A stretch of DNA of 64,000 bases, taken from positions 1 to 64,000 of the IMG/VR virus record IMGVR_UViG_3300047463_000166; one strand, written 5' to 3'. Origin of the DNA: a virus. The notes below the pieces were generated by a model, which saw only the letters and a program-made list of their open reading frames with translations, was not told the origin of the DNA and did not search any database. Position 1 is the first letter of the stretch. The number at the start of each line of letters is the position of its first letter. Shown here one piece after another: positions 39,271 to 49,150 of the stretch. Both the position numbers and the translations under genes were made by a program.

Positions 39271-40832
39271 TACACCACCGTCCTATATCCGGTCACAGTC
39301 ATGGTTGCGACTTCAGAAGAGTCTTGTGTAACCACACGCGAGACACTCTCGACCCATATCTTTACTTGAGACGAGAGTTGAATAATATCCCCTGGCTCAA
39401 TACGAGGATCGTACCGAAGCAAGAGTGATCGAGGCTGTTCCTTCATCACTTCAAAGTGGAGTTCATTGATGACAAGAGGCTGTGCCTGTTCGAGTGTCGA
39501 GACAAAATCGTTACGGATCTCTTTCTCTCGTTCCTCCCAAAACTCAACACCAGACTTGATAGCAATCGCTTGCTCTTCAAGGTAGACCATCTCGTAGGGC
39601 GTACCCCAAATCTCGTAGGTACCTGTTCCAATACACATCATGATGAGCATGATACCAATCATGAGGGCTGACTCAACGAGTCGCCCTACAGGAATTGTGA
39701 CACCGGCTGATACGATAAATCCTCCGGTTGTTACATAGTCTGGAATGAAGGCAGCAGCCATCAATGCAGCCATCATCGTTGTCGCCAGTACCGGAGCCCA
39801 CACCGTTACCTCGATCTCGATTTGTGAATGGAACTCGTCTATCTTAGTCATCGTCTCGGTACAGAATGGAAGAAGTCCGGCGTTCGCACTTTGCTTCACG
39901 ATAAATCGTGGATTGTCACACCGAGTATGACGCTCGTCACTGTAGAACGCATCAACCGTGATCGAGGGTGTGAAGAACCCTGCTGTGACCGTCGCATTGG
40001 CAAGGTTTTGATCCGGCCCGTCCACACGAGACAAGGTATTCGAGAGATAGGTCAGGATGACCTTGTTGATTGTTTCGCTTGTCGAAGCTCGTGCTTCGTA
40101 TTTCCGTACGTACGTGTCGTCCGCCAACGACTCAGTAATCCGTTTCTGGTCGGTCGAGTACAGAGAGAGTTGTCCCTTTCCGTTAAACCACGGCTTCTTC
40201 TTGACTCCGAACGCAAGTTGCTCAAGCGCATCCCACGGTGGGTAGTTGACGACTTGATTACTGTTCTTACTGAATGGTACACCCCACGGCATATTGACGT
40301 TGAACTCTGCGTCGGACAATAGCATCACATCCTTTGCGATGTTCTCGAACATGCTGCTCCAATCAGAGCCGACCGTGTAATTGTTCGACGTGACGTTTCT
40401 TCGTTTCCAGGCTTGGTTGTTCGATCGACTGAACACACTGAACTGAACCTGGATATTCTGTCCGCGCTGTTGAGCCCAACTATACGTCCCTTCAACGGTA
40501 CCACTGAATGTCCACAACCACTCTGATTCAGCGAGTCCCTCGAAGCCTTCAAAGAGACGAATGATTCGTCCCTGCTTAATCGCTGTACGGTACGTTCCGG
40601 CATCAGGGTGAAACAACAAAGCCGCATCTTCACTCAACGTGATCTGAAGTCGGTCAAAGGAGTACTCGATCCTCTGAACGTAGTTCGTTAGGTTTACCGG
40701 TGTCTGTACATAGCTCCCATCGATAATCGCACCCCACGAGTCAGTCACAGGGTTGAACGAGAGGAGTTTCCATTTCGGGTATAGGACCGAACGCTCAAGC
40801 GCGGTTGCGTATCCTGACGTTGTAGCGATCAT
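39270..40832 (-). CDS. Tail protein with central hydrophobic segments, possible hub (520 aa)
   Basis: The N-terminal 150 residues look like a phage distal tail/hub beta domain. Residues about 340-415 contain two long hydrophobic stretches (TTMMAALMAAAFI and ESALMIGIMLIMMCIG). The C-terminal part is again soluble. Hydrophobic segments in a tail protein fit a membrane-penetrating or channel-forming function during DNA entry, but this is inferred. Confidence 0.65.
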   Translation of the reverse strand: MIATTSGYATALERSVLYPKWKLLSFNPVTDSWGAIIDGSYVQTPVNLTNYVQRIEYSFDRLQITLSEDAALLFHPDAGTYRTAIKQGRIIRLFEGFEGLAESEWLWTFSGTVEGTYSWAQQRGQNIQVQFSVFSRSNNQAWKRRNVTSNNYTVGSDWSSMFENIAKDVMLLSDAEFNVNMPWGVPFSKNSNQVVNYPPWDALEQLAFGVKKKPWFNGKGQLSLYSTDQKRITESLADDTYVRKYEARASTSETINKVILTYLSNTLSRVDGPDQNLANATVTAGFFTPSITVDAFYSDERHTRCDNPRFIVKQSANAGLLPFCTETMTKIDEFHSQIEIEVTVWAPVLATTMMAALMAAAFIPDYVTTGGFIVSAGVTIPVGRLVESALMIGIMLIMMCIGTGTYEIWGTPYEMVYLEEQAIAIKSGVEFWEEREKEIRNDFVSTLEQAQPLVINELHFEVMKEQPRSLLLRYDPRIEPGDIIQLSSQVKIWVESVSRVVTQDSSEVATMTVTGYRTVV

Positions 40833-41434
40833 TACACTTCTCCGATAATCCTGAAGGCCAACTGGACCGTTCCCGCGACATATCCATGACGTGTGACAAG
40901 GTAATCAAACTCAAAGTCTCCTGCACCTTGTCCGGCAGAGCCGGTCACAGAAAGCGTCAAGGACTCGATCACGATGTTGTATTTCTTTGTCGTTCGGTCT
41001 CGCGGCTCCCACGTAATGTACGTACCATTCGTCGGTGGGTTGTTGTAGTAATCTTGCAGAGCAAGAAACATCGACAACGTCATTCGTGATTCGCGTGTCG
41101 AGCCGTTCCATCGCTCAGTAATAGCGACATCTCGACTCACCCCTTGCCACCCAATCATGATGTTGTCCTGTAACGTCGCCTGTACGAAAGCGCGAGGCCG
41201 TCTGTCCATCGGGCTTGTATTGAAGTTCGTGTACACATCAGGGTTCGACTCATAGATCAACGGTGCAAACGAACTGGTTGGGTACGTCAGCCTCCGAAGT
41301 TCGCCTGTCTGTGTCATGGCCGGATTGCTTGACGAGACAGCCACAACTGATGCAGGTTTGATATCCTGTGTCGTCGTCGCAACCGGAGTGTTGTTTCCAA
41401 CCGTGAAGTTGAGTGTGCCTGTGATTGTAGCCAT
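40832..41434 (-). CDS. Hypothetical tail protein (200 aa)
   Basis: TAATG coupling with both neighbours. Beta-rich composition with a TGELRRLTYPTSSFAPLIY region. I do not recognise it. Position between the tape measure and hub genes suggests a tail-tip component. Confidence 0.65.
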   Translation of the reverse strand: MATITGTLNFTVGNNTPVATTTQDIKPASVVAVSSSNPAMTQTGELRRLTYPTSSFAPLIYESNPDVYTNFNTSPMDRRPRAFVQATLQDNIMIGWQGVSRDVAITERWNGSTRESRMTLSMFLALQDYYNNPPTNGTYITWEPRDRTTKKYNIVIESLTLSVTGSAGQGAGDFEFDYLVTRHGYVAGTVQLAFRIIGEV

Positions 41435-42612
41435 TATGTTAGTACCTTATCGTCTACGTGTGTGACAACCAGTGTCTCACTTGATCCCGCAACAGTCGGT
41501 TTGAGTGTGAACTCAACACGTCCACTGACTTCAGTCATGAGTGTCGGCGTCGTGACAAGGGCTGAAGTGGGACTACATGAGACGGTGACTTCTCTGAATG
41601 CGCCAGCCTCTCCTTTTGATCCGAGCACATGGGACACGAACGGAACATTGGTGTTGACGGTTAAGGGCTTGAGATTGATCGGGACCGTCACTTTGACCGC
41701 AGCAATCTGTGGTGCGTAAATCTCAAACGCATTGTTATGCTTACCGGTCGTGGCATCGTCGGCCTTGATCCGTACAGCCGCGAGCTTCTTTCGTTTGGTA
41801 TCGAATGCAATCTGAGTCATTCGATCGGCTCCACCAGCCGTCTGTAGCTCAGAGAGTAGTTCGATCTTATTCTTTGCATAGTTATATTTCAAGAGCGACT
41901 GCCGCCCATCAGTTGCCGTTGTCCAGATATTCCCTGAGAAGAGAGCCCACATGCGCTGGTCACTCTCATATCCCACACCCCAACAAAATGATTCAGGGAA
42001 CGGTTGCTCCCATAGCATCGTTGCTGCCGATGGATAGGCTGAATAATCGTATACCTGTATCCGATTACCAGCCATCAAAGTCACAAGCGCAAGAAGTTTC
42101 TTTTCTGGACAGAGTGCGTAGCCTTGATTTGTTCCCGCTAAATTAGGGATCTGTGTAGCAGTCACATAAGGATTGGCTATTTGTGTTGCCGTTGGGATGC
42201 AGTCGGGAGTCGTCACATCGATAATCCCATACTGAGAGCCGACCGTAGAGATATATCCAGCAACTACTTTTCCAAGACCTGCATTGTATGCTGGATCTGT
42301 CCAAGCGTGTGACACAGCATAGCCGACAAGAGGAATGCGTTGTTCTTCAATACCAGTCTCAGGGTGGATGACACTGGCAACAATCTCCCATGTCGGCCAG
42401 TTGGCGATGTTGTTCCATGTCACAAGCCGATATCGATCGACCGCAGCGTCATATACGAATGAGTCAAGAATAAAAATCGTCTCATAGTACTGTTTCGTGG
42501 TCGTCCCACACATTCCACCAGCCCCAATAGGACTATAGAAGCCATTGTAGTTTCCGTCACATCCACGATATACGTAGAAATCTGTTGTTCGATGGAGAAG
42601 CTCAAGTGCCAT
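41434..42612 (-). CDS. Probable beta-propeller tail protein with Ig-like C-terminus (392 aa)
   Basis: Starts MALELLHRTTDFYVYRG, similar in form to the neighbouring gene (MALIKLYETPS). The centre has repeated W/Y-containing beta segments (SAYPSAATMLWEQPF, DQRMWALFSGNIW) consistent with a propeller. The last 80 residues (AFREVTVSCSPTSALV..., SGRVEFTLKP) resemble a bacterial Ig-like module. Probably surface-exposed on the tail tip. Confidence 0.6.
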   Translation of the reverse strand: MALELLHRTTDFYVYRGCDGNYNGFYSPIGAGGMCGTTTKQYYETIFILDSFVYDAAVDRYRLVTWNNIANWPTWEIVASVIHPETGIEEQRIPLVGYAVSHAWTDPAYNAGLGKVVAGYISTVGSQYGIIDVTTPDCIPTATQIANPYVTATQIPNLAGTNQGYALCPEKKLLALVTLMAGNRIQVYDYSAYPSAATMLWEQPFPESFCWGVGYESDQRMWALFSGNIWTTATDGRQSLLKYNYAKNKIELLSELQTAGGADRMTQIAFDTKRKKLAAVRIKADDATTGKHNNAFEIYAPQIAAVKVTVPINLKPLTVNTNVPFVSHVLGSKGEAGAFREVTVSCSPTSALVTTPTLMTEVSGRVEFTLKPTVAGSSETLVVTHVDDKVLT

Positions 42613-42613
42613 G

Positions 42614-43567
42614 TTAATATCCTGTCGTCACGGTGATAGTTTGACTGCCACCTACGTAATCACTGACCCCTGGCCCACAGTACTTATTCGTTGCGACACC
42701 GTTGGGATTCGTCAAAGTCACATTCTTTTCAAGATGTCCTTCACTTGTCGAGAGGCTCCAACTGACCGGCCAATTAAAGACAGGTTCATTATTTGATCCT
42801 GTCAACGTCACACTTAGCGCATCTTCTCGATACCGGCAACGATTTGCTCCCATTGTAATTGCGGAAAAGGTTGTCGGAGCAATTTGAAAACTCCAGATCG
42901 CCATTCTCTTCGTTGTGGCATCAATCGACCAAATGTTGTCGTGCTCCGTATCGATAAATACATTCGATGCTTTGTTGAAGGTCGATGTGTAAAGATTCGT
43001 TCCTGCGTACAGGTCGTAGAAACGTGCGACACCGTATGTGCCGTTGTTGTCATCGATCGCAACAAGGATATTATTCTTGGTGATCGCCCATGTCTTCGGA
43101 GTAAATGGTGTGATCGAGCCAGTCAAGGTGAAGGTGCCGATCGACGTTCCTGCCATGTTGTACTTCGTCACGGTCGAACCAGAAATACGGTAACCGACTC
43201 CCTTCCATACGGCCATACGTTCTCGGCTCAACCCTGTGTACGTGAACTGAGGAATCTTTGAGTAGTCCTGTCTCAGACTAATTGGATCGAGATACGCATT
43301 CTGTCCACCAGAGACACCATAGATGTTATGGTAAAACATTTGATCGGCATCGTGATCCATTGAGTATAACCCACCGTCGCCTTGACACACACGAACGAAT
43401 GTCCCGTCTCGGTAGATCTTATAGGTTGACTGAAACGTGTAGTTATTGAAGACCACACAATCATGCCGTCTTAAATAGTACCCGAACGCTGTTGGGTACC
43501 CGTACAGAGTCTCAGTTCCATACAGAGTAACCGCGCTTGGAGTCTCATAGAGTTTTATCAATGCCAT
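42614..43567 (-). CDS. Probable beta-propeller tail protein, paralogue (317 aa)
   Basis: The ATG at 43567 is chosen because the upstream frame overlaps the 89-aa gene. N-terminal YTFQSTYKIYRDGTFVRVCQG and later MAVWKGVGYRISGSTVTKYN suggest propeller blades. The C-terminus (ALSVTLTGSNNEPVFNWP..., GGSQTITVTTGY) resembles a Big_1/invasin-like Ig domain. Shares plan with the gene at 41434, so the pair probably arose by duplication. Confidence 0.6.
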   Translation of the reverse strand: MALIKLYETPSAVTLYGTETLYGYPTAFGYYLRRHDCVVFNNYTFQSTYKIYRDGTFVRVCQGDGGLYSMDHDADQMFYHNIYGVSGGQNAYLDPISLRQDYSKIPQFTYTGLSRERMAVWKGVGYRISGSTVTKYNMAGTSIGTFTLTGSITPFTPKTWAITKNNILVAIDDNNGTYGVARFYDLYAGTNLYTSTFNKASNVFIDTEHDNIWSIDATTKRMAIWSFQIAPTTFSAITMGANRCRYREDALSVTLTGSNNEPVFNWPVSWSLSTSEGHLEKNVTLTNPNGVATNKYCGPGVSDYVGGSQTITVTTGY

Positions 43568-43569
43568 GA

Positions 43570-43839
43570 TTAGACCGCCGTTGATTCGTAGACTTTGATT
43601 CTGTCCCAATCTGTTGCTGCGAGGTTCGACGTGGGTGCCGTGTAGATGGCCGTCGCGTACCCGTCCGAATCCGTTTCTTTTTGAGCATTCGACAACGTCC
43701 CATAAGCTACACCCTCTACATTGTTGCTGACGCCAACAAGATGCCACCAAATACATCGGTTGGGGTTTCCTTTGTATGTGACGGTTCCCCCTCCACCGAT
43801 CTTCTGAACTGTGCTCGCAAGTGTGATGATCGCCGCCAT
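43570..43839 (-). CDS. Hypothetical virion protein (89 aa)
   Basis: Small beta-rich product (QKIGGGGTVTYKGNPN, TAIYTAPTSNL), with a Big-like flavour. It lies between the tape measure and the propeller genes. Function unknown. Confidence 0.65.
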   Translation of the reverse strand: MAAIITLASTVQKIGGGGTVTYKGNPNRCIWWHLVGVSNNVEGVAYGTLSNAQKETDSDGYATAIYTAPTSNLAATDWDRIKVYESTAV

Positions 43840-43841
43840 GA

Positions 43842-46800
43842 CTACACTCCTTGAATCTGTAGTGCGTCTCCAACCATTCGGCTGACAACGGCATCGATCT
43901 GAGCCGTGTTCAACCCACCGACTTGCCCTTCAACCGCACGAGCAATACGAGCAAGCAAGACGTTTGTCGGCACCAACGCATCCTGTAGACTCTCCCCGAT
44001 CTGCCCGATCGGGATCTGTGTCTGTCCGCCGATCAAACCACGAACCTGCTCCGTGCTCTGAATACCGACCGTGGGATTGCTGGCTGTCGCTGATCCACCA
44101 CGATCGCCCATCAACTGACCAAGGACAAACGACGCAATAAGTCCTAGACCAGCCGTAAACGCCCCACTGAGGGACGATTGCATCTCTTTCGGTAGATCCT
44201 TCGCAATCGAGTTAAAGACCCCGCTAAAGGCATCCTTGAAGGTTTTACCGACACTGTCGAAGACATTCTTCATCGAGTCGCGTACCAAATTGTCCGCGAT
44301 ACCCTTGAAGGCTTGAGCAAAGTTCGTTTTCTTCCCCTCGAAGGAGCCAAGCACCGAATCAAGCAGGGTACTCATCCCGCTCTTTGCAGCATTCCCAACT
44401 GCATCAAGAGCAGTCTTGTACGCAGCCTGTGCCTGAATAACATCAAACGAAGCGCGAATAGCGTCCTGTGAGGCAAAGACTTCCTCTTTTTTCGCTTCGA
44501 CAAGGCGGATCGACTCAATCGCGGACGCATTACCTTCATCAGCGAGGCTCTTCAGTGAGTTTCGTACGGCTTCGAGCCCACCGATCGTTTTCGCAAACTC
44601 CGTCTCAGACGCTAGGCGTTGCTGATTGATCCCTTCAAATGTTGTCTGCAACTCCGTTCGAGGTTGTGCATTCGCAGCTTGCAGACTGACTGCTGCTAGT
44701 CTTTGCTGCTGGTTTGCAACAGCGGCGTTCGCACGATCAAGGATCGCTTTCGACAGGGCTTGCTCAACGCGAGCTTGTTCCTGTACCAGTTTGAGGCGTT
44801 CAACCTCAATCTGCATTTCAGTCTGTCGAGCCACGCCAAGACGTTTGACCGCAGCGATCTGCTCTTCAAGTGCCGCATCACCGAGTTTTTTATTGAAGAG
44901 TTGATCTGCGACCTCTTGTTGTGATGTAAGGATCTGCTGCGCTTCCTTCAGTTGCGTCAGAGCTTTCTCAACACCGGCTTTGTCTCCCTTTGCTCGTGCT
45001 TCATCAACCTTCTTACCGGCCTCATTGACGAAGCCGATCAGGTCAGCCATGATTGCGTTATGATTCGTCTCAGCCGTCTCACGAATTTTCTTTGCGTTCT
45101 GTTCGTGGATCATGGCTTCATCGTCAGCGAGTTTTTCCGCTGCTGCTCGTGCGTCCGTTGCAAACTGCTCGAAGCCGCTGCTCAAGACTTTGAACTGATT
45201 TTTGAGGTTGCGGAATGTCGCCTCAATCAGTCCTTCTGTCGTGCCTCTGACATTCTCAATGAGGTCAGTGAAGTAAACATCTGCGCCCTTTGAGAGATCT
45301 GCGACATTCTTTTGAGTGAACATCGCCACATCATGTGTCGTTGACCGTACACCGGTCAAAACTCCGTCAATGATGATCGCGCCCTCTTCCAACAACGAGA
45401 ACTCACGTCGAAGTTTCTGAATGTCGGCGTCAATCTCAGAGGAGATGGTTCGTTCAGCAAACTGACGCAAGAACCGGTCTGCGCGGATCTGTGCTTCACG
45501 TAATTGTTTTTGAAGGTTTTCGGTTTGTTGAACTGCCGCCGTATTCTCGATCAACGGAGTTTTTGTCGGCGCAGTGATTGCCGTAGACGGCGCATTCAGA
45601 TTGGCTCGAATACCGTCCTGCACCTCCCGAATAGCTTTCTGAAAATCTCGTTGATTATCAGCGAGCGTCTTGGCGAAGTCGAACTTCCCAATTTGCTCCA
45701 TGCCCGTACCGAGCACTTTAATCGCTTCGCTTGTCGCTTTAATCGCCTTTTCGTACTTCTCCATGCCTGGGATAACTTTGGCGGTTAATTCTCCACCGGC
45801 TTTTGCCGCGCCCTCAACTAACTGCCCAAGCGGACTCGATCGCACGAGATCTGTTAATCGTGACTGGAGAAAATCGAGAAAGTTTCCAAACGAATCTTGT
45901 GCCTTCTCAACATTCTTTGGGTCCATCGCATTGAAGACTTCGAGGAATGTGATAGCCGCAATGGGGAGATTGCGAATCAAAAGAAGAACAACTTCGAGGA
46001 TATGTCCAAGAGCCGCGCCGATAGTCGTCAACAGTGCTGCAAGGTCAACAATCGGGGCAATCTGCTTTGAGATATCTTTTCCACTCAGGAAGACTTCAGC
46101 AAACTTGATAAATCCCTCGACACCCTTCCCGATTGCCGTCCCGACGACCGCACCAAATGCGGCAAGTTCCTTCTTGTTATCGTTCAAAAATTTCGTAAAG
46201 CGAGTGATGGACTCCGTGATCTTCTCGAAGAATGGGGTACCGGCGATACGAGTGACTTGAGCCACGACGGTTTCAAGACCATTCAATGTGGCTTGGAAGG
46301 TCTTTTGAATCTCGCCTGTCGCTGCCTTTGACCCCTGTAAAATTCCTTCAAGGGGTTTCAAACTCTGTGTGATACGGATGCGCTCACCGATCGCATCAAC
46401 GTCTCCACCGAACGCACGAATCAACTGAGACAACTGAGACGTGCTTCTCAGTGTCCCATTTATCAAGGACCGAATTTCTTCTTGGATCTGAATGGTTGAT
46501 TGCTGTCCACCAGTCAACAACAAGATTAAGTCCGTCACCTGAGCAAGTTGCTCAAGTTCCGCTTTTCGTATGATGACGCCTCGTTGCGCGAAGGTGTTGT
46601 ACGCTAACTGTAGATCAATGGACGACGCGAAGTACTTCGCTGCCAACCGCTCCAACTCAATGAATGTTCCCTTCGTCGCCTTGAGGTTCTGAAGAAACAC
46701 ATCACCGACTGTCCGGCCAGCGTTCTGTGTGGAGTCAGATAGGTTCGTGATAGCGGCTGCTGTACCAATCGCTGCCGTATTGAACTGGTCGATCGAACTG

Positions 46801-47132
46801 ATCGTGAACTTAATGGATCCAGCGATGCCGTCATACGTCGTTTTTGCCGCGCCGTACAAGAGCGTGAACGCTGCAACGAGCTTCAGGGCTCCGGTGTTCA
46901 GACCAGCGAGCCCTGATTGGAGTGTACCGAATCCACCGTGAAGTTGATTTGACTGTTGATGGAGATTATTCTGACTCTTTGCCAAATCGTCAGAGGACTT
47001 CTTCAGAGAATCCTGGCTTTTCTCTAAACCCCCTGCGGCTTTTGTGAGGGCTTCAATAGCCTTCGCAGTCTGTTCAAGACTGGCAAGGAACTCCTTATGA
47101 GCTACCTGAAGGTCTATTTTTACGTCTGCCAT
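43842..47132 (-). CDS. Tail tape measure protein (1096 aa)
   Basis: Long helical protein with an extended N-terminal coiled coil (SLEQTAKAIEALTKAAGGLEKSQ region), hydrophobic spans (ILEVVLLLIRNLPIAAITFL near residue 380; SGAFTAGLGLIASFVLGQLM near the C-terminus) and a large Gln/Ala/Glu coiled-coil centre. It sits just downstream of tail-chaperone-like genes and the tail-tube gene, the canonical position. Using the usual 0.15 nm per residue, the length predicts a tail near 160 nm. It also carries membrane-insertion-type segments. Confidence 0.92.
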   Translation of the reverse strand: MADVKIDLQVAHKEFLASLEQTAKAIEALTKAAGGLEKSQDSLKKSSDDLAKSQNNLHQQSNQLHGGFGTLQSGLAGLNTGALKLVAAFTLLYGAAKTTYDGIAGSIKFTISSIDQFNTAAIGTAAAITNLSDSTQNAGRTVGDVFLQNLKATKGTFIELERLAAKYFASSIDLQLAYNTFAQRGVIIRKAELEQLAQVTDLILLLTGGQQSTIQIQEEIRSLINGTLRSTSQLSQLIRAFGGDVDAIGERIRITQSLKPLEGILQGSKAATGEIQKTFQATLNGLETVVAQVTRIAGTPFFEKITESITRFTKFLNDNKKELAAFGAVVGTAIGKGVEGFIKFAEVFLSGKDISKQIAPIVDLAALLTTIGAALGHILEVVLLLIRNLPIAAITFLEVFNAMDPKNVEKAQDSFGNFLDFLQSRLTDLVRSSPLGQLVEGAAKAGGELTAKVIPGMEKYEKAIKATSEAIKVLGTGMEQIGKFDFAKTLADNQRDFQKAIREVQDGIRANLNAPSTAITAPTKTPLIENTAAVQQTENLQKQLREAQIRADRFLRQFAERTISSEIDADIQKLRREFSLLEEGAIIIDGVLTGVRSTTHDVAMFTQKNVADLSKGADVYFTDLIENVRGTTEGLIEATFRNLKNQFKVLSSGFEQFATDARAAAEKLADDEAMIHEQNAKKIRETAETNHNAIMADLIGFVNEAGKKVDEARAKGDKAGVEKALTQLKEAQQILTSQQEVADQLFNKKLGDAALEEQIAAVKRLGVARQTEMQIEVERLKLVQEQARVEQALSKAILDRANAAVANQQQRLAAVSLQAANAQPRTELQTTFEGINQQRLASETEFAKTIGGLEAVRNSLKSLADEGNASAIESIRLVEAKKEEVFASQDAIRASFDVIQAQAAYKTALDAVGNAAKSGMSTLLDSVLGSFEGKKTNFAQAFKGIADNLVRDSMKNVFDSVGKTFKDAFSGVFNSIAKDLPKEMQSSLSGAFTAGLGLIASFVLGQLMGDRGGSATASNPTVGIQSTEQVRGLIGGQTQIPIGQIGESLQDALVPTNVLLARIARAVEGQVGGLNTAQIDAVVSRMVGDALQIQGV

Positions 47133-47454
47133 TCGACTTCTCCATTACTGCCGTGCCGGTGAATCCGGCCAGTAGTGCCTTTGCGTCCTCCTGTGAGCCT
47201 TGTCCGCTCGACTTGATCGACTTGATCTGCCGTTGCAGATTGTCGATATGTGACCGGAGGGCTCTTGGCTGCTTACCACTGAAACCAGCCTCGATTGCGT
47301 GTATTGCCCCAACTGCTGCACCGTTCGCAGCCGCCATCATATCGTAGATCCGATTGATCTGTGCTGCCTTCGACAGTGCCGTGACAGTCGAGATTGGGTA
47401 CTCAGAGAGTACGGATTGCAGTGAGTGACCGCGACTCACTAGCGTCTCGACCAT
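47095..47454 (-). CDS. Putative tail assembly chaperone, second gene (119 aa)
   Basis: TAATG-coupled to the previous gene and overlapping the tape measure start by 38 bases. Helical, Ala/Ser-rich, with a basic C-terminus (GRRKNRPSGSS). Position matches the chaperone that many siphophages make by frameshift; here a stop/restart overlap is seen instead. Assignment is by gene order. Confidence 0.6.
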   Translation of the reverse strand: MVETLVSRGHSLQSVLSEYPISTVTALSKAAQINRIYDMMAAANGAAVGAIHAIEAGFSGKQPRALRSHIDNLQRQIKSIKSSGQGSQEDAKALLAGFTGTAVMEKSNGRRKNRPSGSS

Positions 47455-47870
47455 TAGATCGAAACTGTCTGTCCCTGTGTCGCGTTGTTTGCGGCCAGCT
47501 TTCCGAAAAAACCGTTCAGGTGTTCCAGGTTCGCCTTCAATACTAACAAAAGAAGCACGATCCCGTCAGTATATTTCATGTCTTGAAGCTGTGTTTCGGT
47601 TAAATTGCACGAGACTGACAGAATAGCCGGAGCGTGTGTGACAAACGGTTGAATCGAGGTCAGCAGTCCGTTGGTCTTGTCGAGCATCGAAGACGAATCA
47701 CTCTCTTCGAGGATCGCGGAAAATGAATTCCAGTCAGCTTGTGTGGTCTGGTACTCCTTCGCAACCGCACTGAGAACGCCGCCGAGCTTCGAGAACTGGA
47801 CGATGTTCCATTCCTTGACCTTGATACCGTTGTACTCCGTGCCGGAAAAGAGGGCAAAAATGCCGTCCAT
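47454..47870 (-). CDS. Putative tail assembly chaperone, first gene (138 aa)
   Basis: Small helical protein directly downstream of the tail-tube gene and upstream of the tape measure pair, the usual place of the tail chaperone (gpG-like). A hydrophobic segment (GIVLLLLVLKANLEHL) lies in the C-terminal half. No sequence signature for the family. Confidence 0.6.
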   Translation of the reverse strand: MDGIFALFSGTEYNGIKVKEWNIVQFSKLGGVLSAVAKEYQTTQADWNSFSAILEESDSSSMLDKTNGLLTSIQPFVTHAPAILSVSCNLTETQLQDMKYTDGIVLLLLVLKANLEHLNGFFGKLAANNATQGQTVSI

Positions 47871-47910
47871 GATGAGGACTCCTTATAGATGTGAGGTAGT
47901 TGAGGAGCAA

Positions 47911-47940
47911 GGCAGAGTGTATCGTGAGATACACTCTGCC
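47911..47940 (-). terminator. Strong hairpin after the tail-tube gene
   Basis: A perfect 13-bp stem (47911-47923 with 47928-47940) closes a 4-nt loop in the gap after the tail-tube stop (47958). Only a weak T-run follows on the minus strand. It probably lowers read-through, keeping the abundant tail-tube mRNA apart from chaperone and tape measure messages, or protects the 3' end. Confidence 0.5.
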
Positions 47941-47957
47941 GATTAGAGAAACCTTTC

Positions 47958-49133
47958 TTATGCAATCGCGTCGAAGACGACGATTCTGCCGTAAGGATGC
48001 GTCGGAGTATTCTCCGTATCGTCCAACACGGTCAACTTCAGCGGGATCTTCATGAACTCCTGATCGTTCAAGCTCAAGTTGCCGCTCGAAGCAATCTGAC
48101 ATTTCGGGATCTCAATGTCGAAGCTCAACCCGCGTCCGCTCTGAGGATGCACTTCCAATCGAGCCGCACCTTCAGCCGCACCAGCTTTCACGAGGTTCGA
48201 GATAACCGCCGTGAAGGTCGGGTACGTATAGCTCACCTTGATCTGCTCACCGTCCGCAATCTTCCCACCGGAGACCGCACGGATACGCGCATCGCTCGTT
48301 GAAGTACCGAGGTCAACAACGTAGTCAGTGTTCTCCACGATCGTCGCACTGCGCCCGATGCTGTTCACGGTTGCAGGAGTGGCCGGAGAAGCCGCTGTCT
48401 GCGAGAACCGGAGCCAGTAGGCTGTGATGCTGTTCACAGTATTCTGAGCCCAAGAACCAGGGATTGTGAACGTCACTGTTCCGTCAGCAGAGAAGTCCGC
48501 TGTGCCGGAAGTCGAGAGCGTTGTCCATGCGGATCCGTTCCAGTACTCCCACTTTGCGCCGGTATAGCCGACAGCGGAAGTCGCCACGTCGATACCGAAT
48601 GTCTGGAACTTGGTCGTCTTCCCGATGTACAAGAAGTCCCCCGCGTCCGCGTTGATCGTAAACGGAGTACCTGCCGATGTATCGGCTTCTGTGCTGTTGT
48701 TCGTGTAGGTCGAGACCCCATCGAACAGGTAGCAGTAATCGACGAACTGACGAACAGAGTACGAAGTAATGGCCCCAGGCTTACCCAAGGACACCATCGC
48801 ATAACTGGTCGGCAGAGATACCTTCTGATCGACCACAGCAGTCGTACCAGAGTTTTGTTGTGCAGCCGTATCACCCTTGAAGAACAGGATGAAGTTGCTG
48901 ATAACCGGCTCGTCCAAAGCGAAATCGATCGTGATGGACTCACTCAGCGCAAGAACCTTATCCTTCACACGAGTTCCAGGGCGGTTGGTAAAGTGTTCCA
49001 ACTCCTGTGTCTCACGTCCGATTGCAACATCAACCATGTTGCCAAGATCGCGTTCAACACCACCAGTCGGCGTGAAGAACAGCTTAATCCCACCAGGTAC
49101 GGTGTAATTGTCTGTGTCATGAATTTGCGGCAT
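47958..49133 (-). CDS. Major tail tube protein (391 aa)
   Basis: GGIKLFFTPTGGVERDLGNMVDV near the N-terminus and the C-terminal LNDQEFMKIPLKLTVLDD resemble the phage tail-tube fold. A middle insertion of about 120 residues (WEYWNGSAWTTLS, TFTIPGSWAQN) looks like an extra surface domain. The AGGAGG site before the ATG is strong. Order (connectors, this gene, chaperones, tape measure) supports the assignment. Confidence 0.8.
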   Translation of the reverse strand: MPQIHDTDNYTVPGGIKLFFTPTGGVERDLGNMVDVAIGRETQELEHFTNRPGTRVKDKVLALSESITIDFALDEPVISNFILFFKGDTAAQQNSGTTAVVDQKVSLPTSYAMVSLGKPGAITSYSVRQFVDYCYLFDGVSTYTNNSTEADTSAGTPFTINADAGDFLYIGKTTKFQTFGIDVATSAVGYTGAKWEYWNGSAWTTLSTSGTADFSADGTVTFTIPGSWAQNTVNSITAYWLRFSQTAASPATPATVNSIGRSATIVENTDYVVDLGTSTSDARIRAVSGGKIADGEQIKVSYTYPTFTAVISNLVKAGAAEGAARLEVHPQSGRGLSFDIEIPKCQIASSGNLSLNDQEFMKIPLKLTVLDDTENTPTHPYGRIVVFDAIA

Positions 49134-49150
49134 AGCGAATCCTCCTATTG

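Noticed and set aside
47454-47870. Programmed frameshift between the two tail-chaperone genes
   Set aside because: No slippery heptamer found near the junction; a TAATG stop/start overlap suffices.
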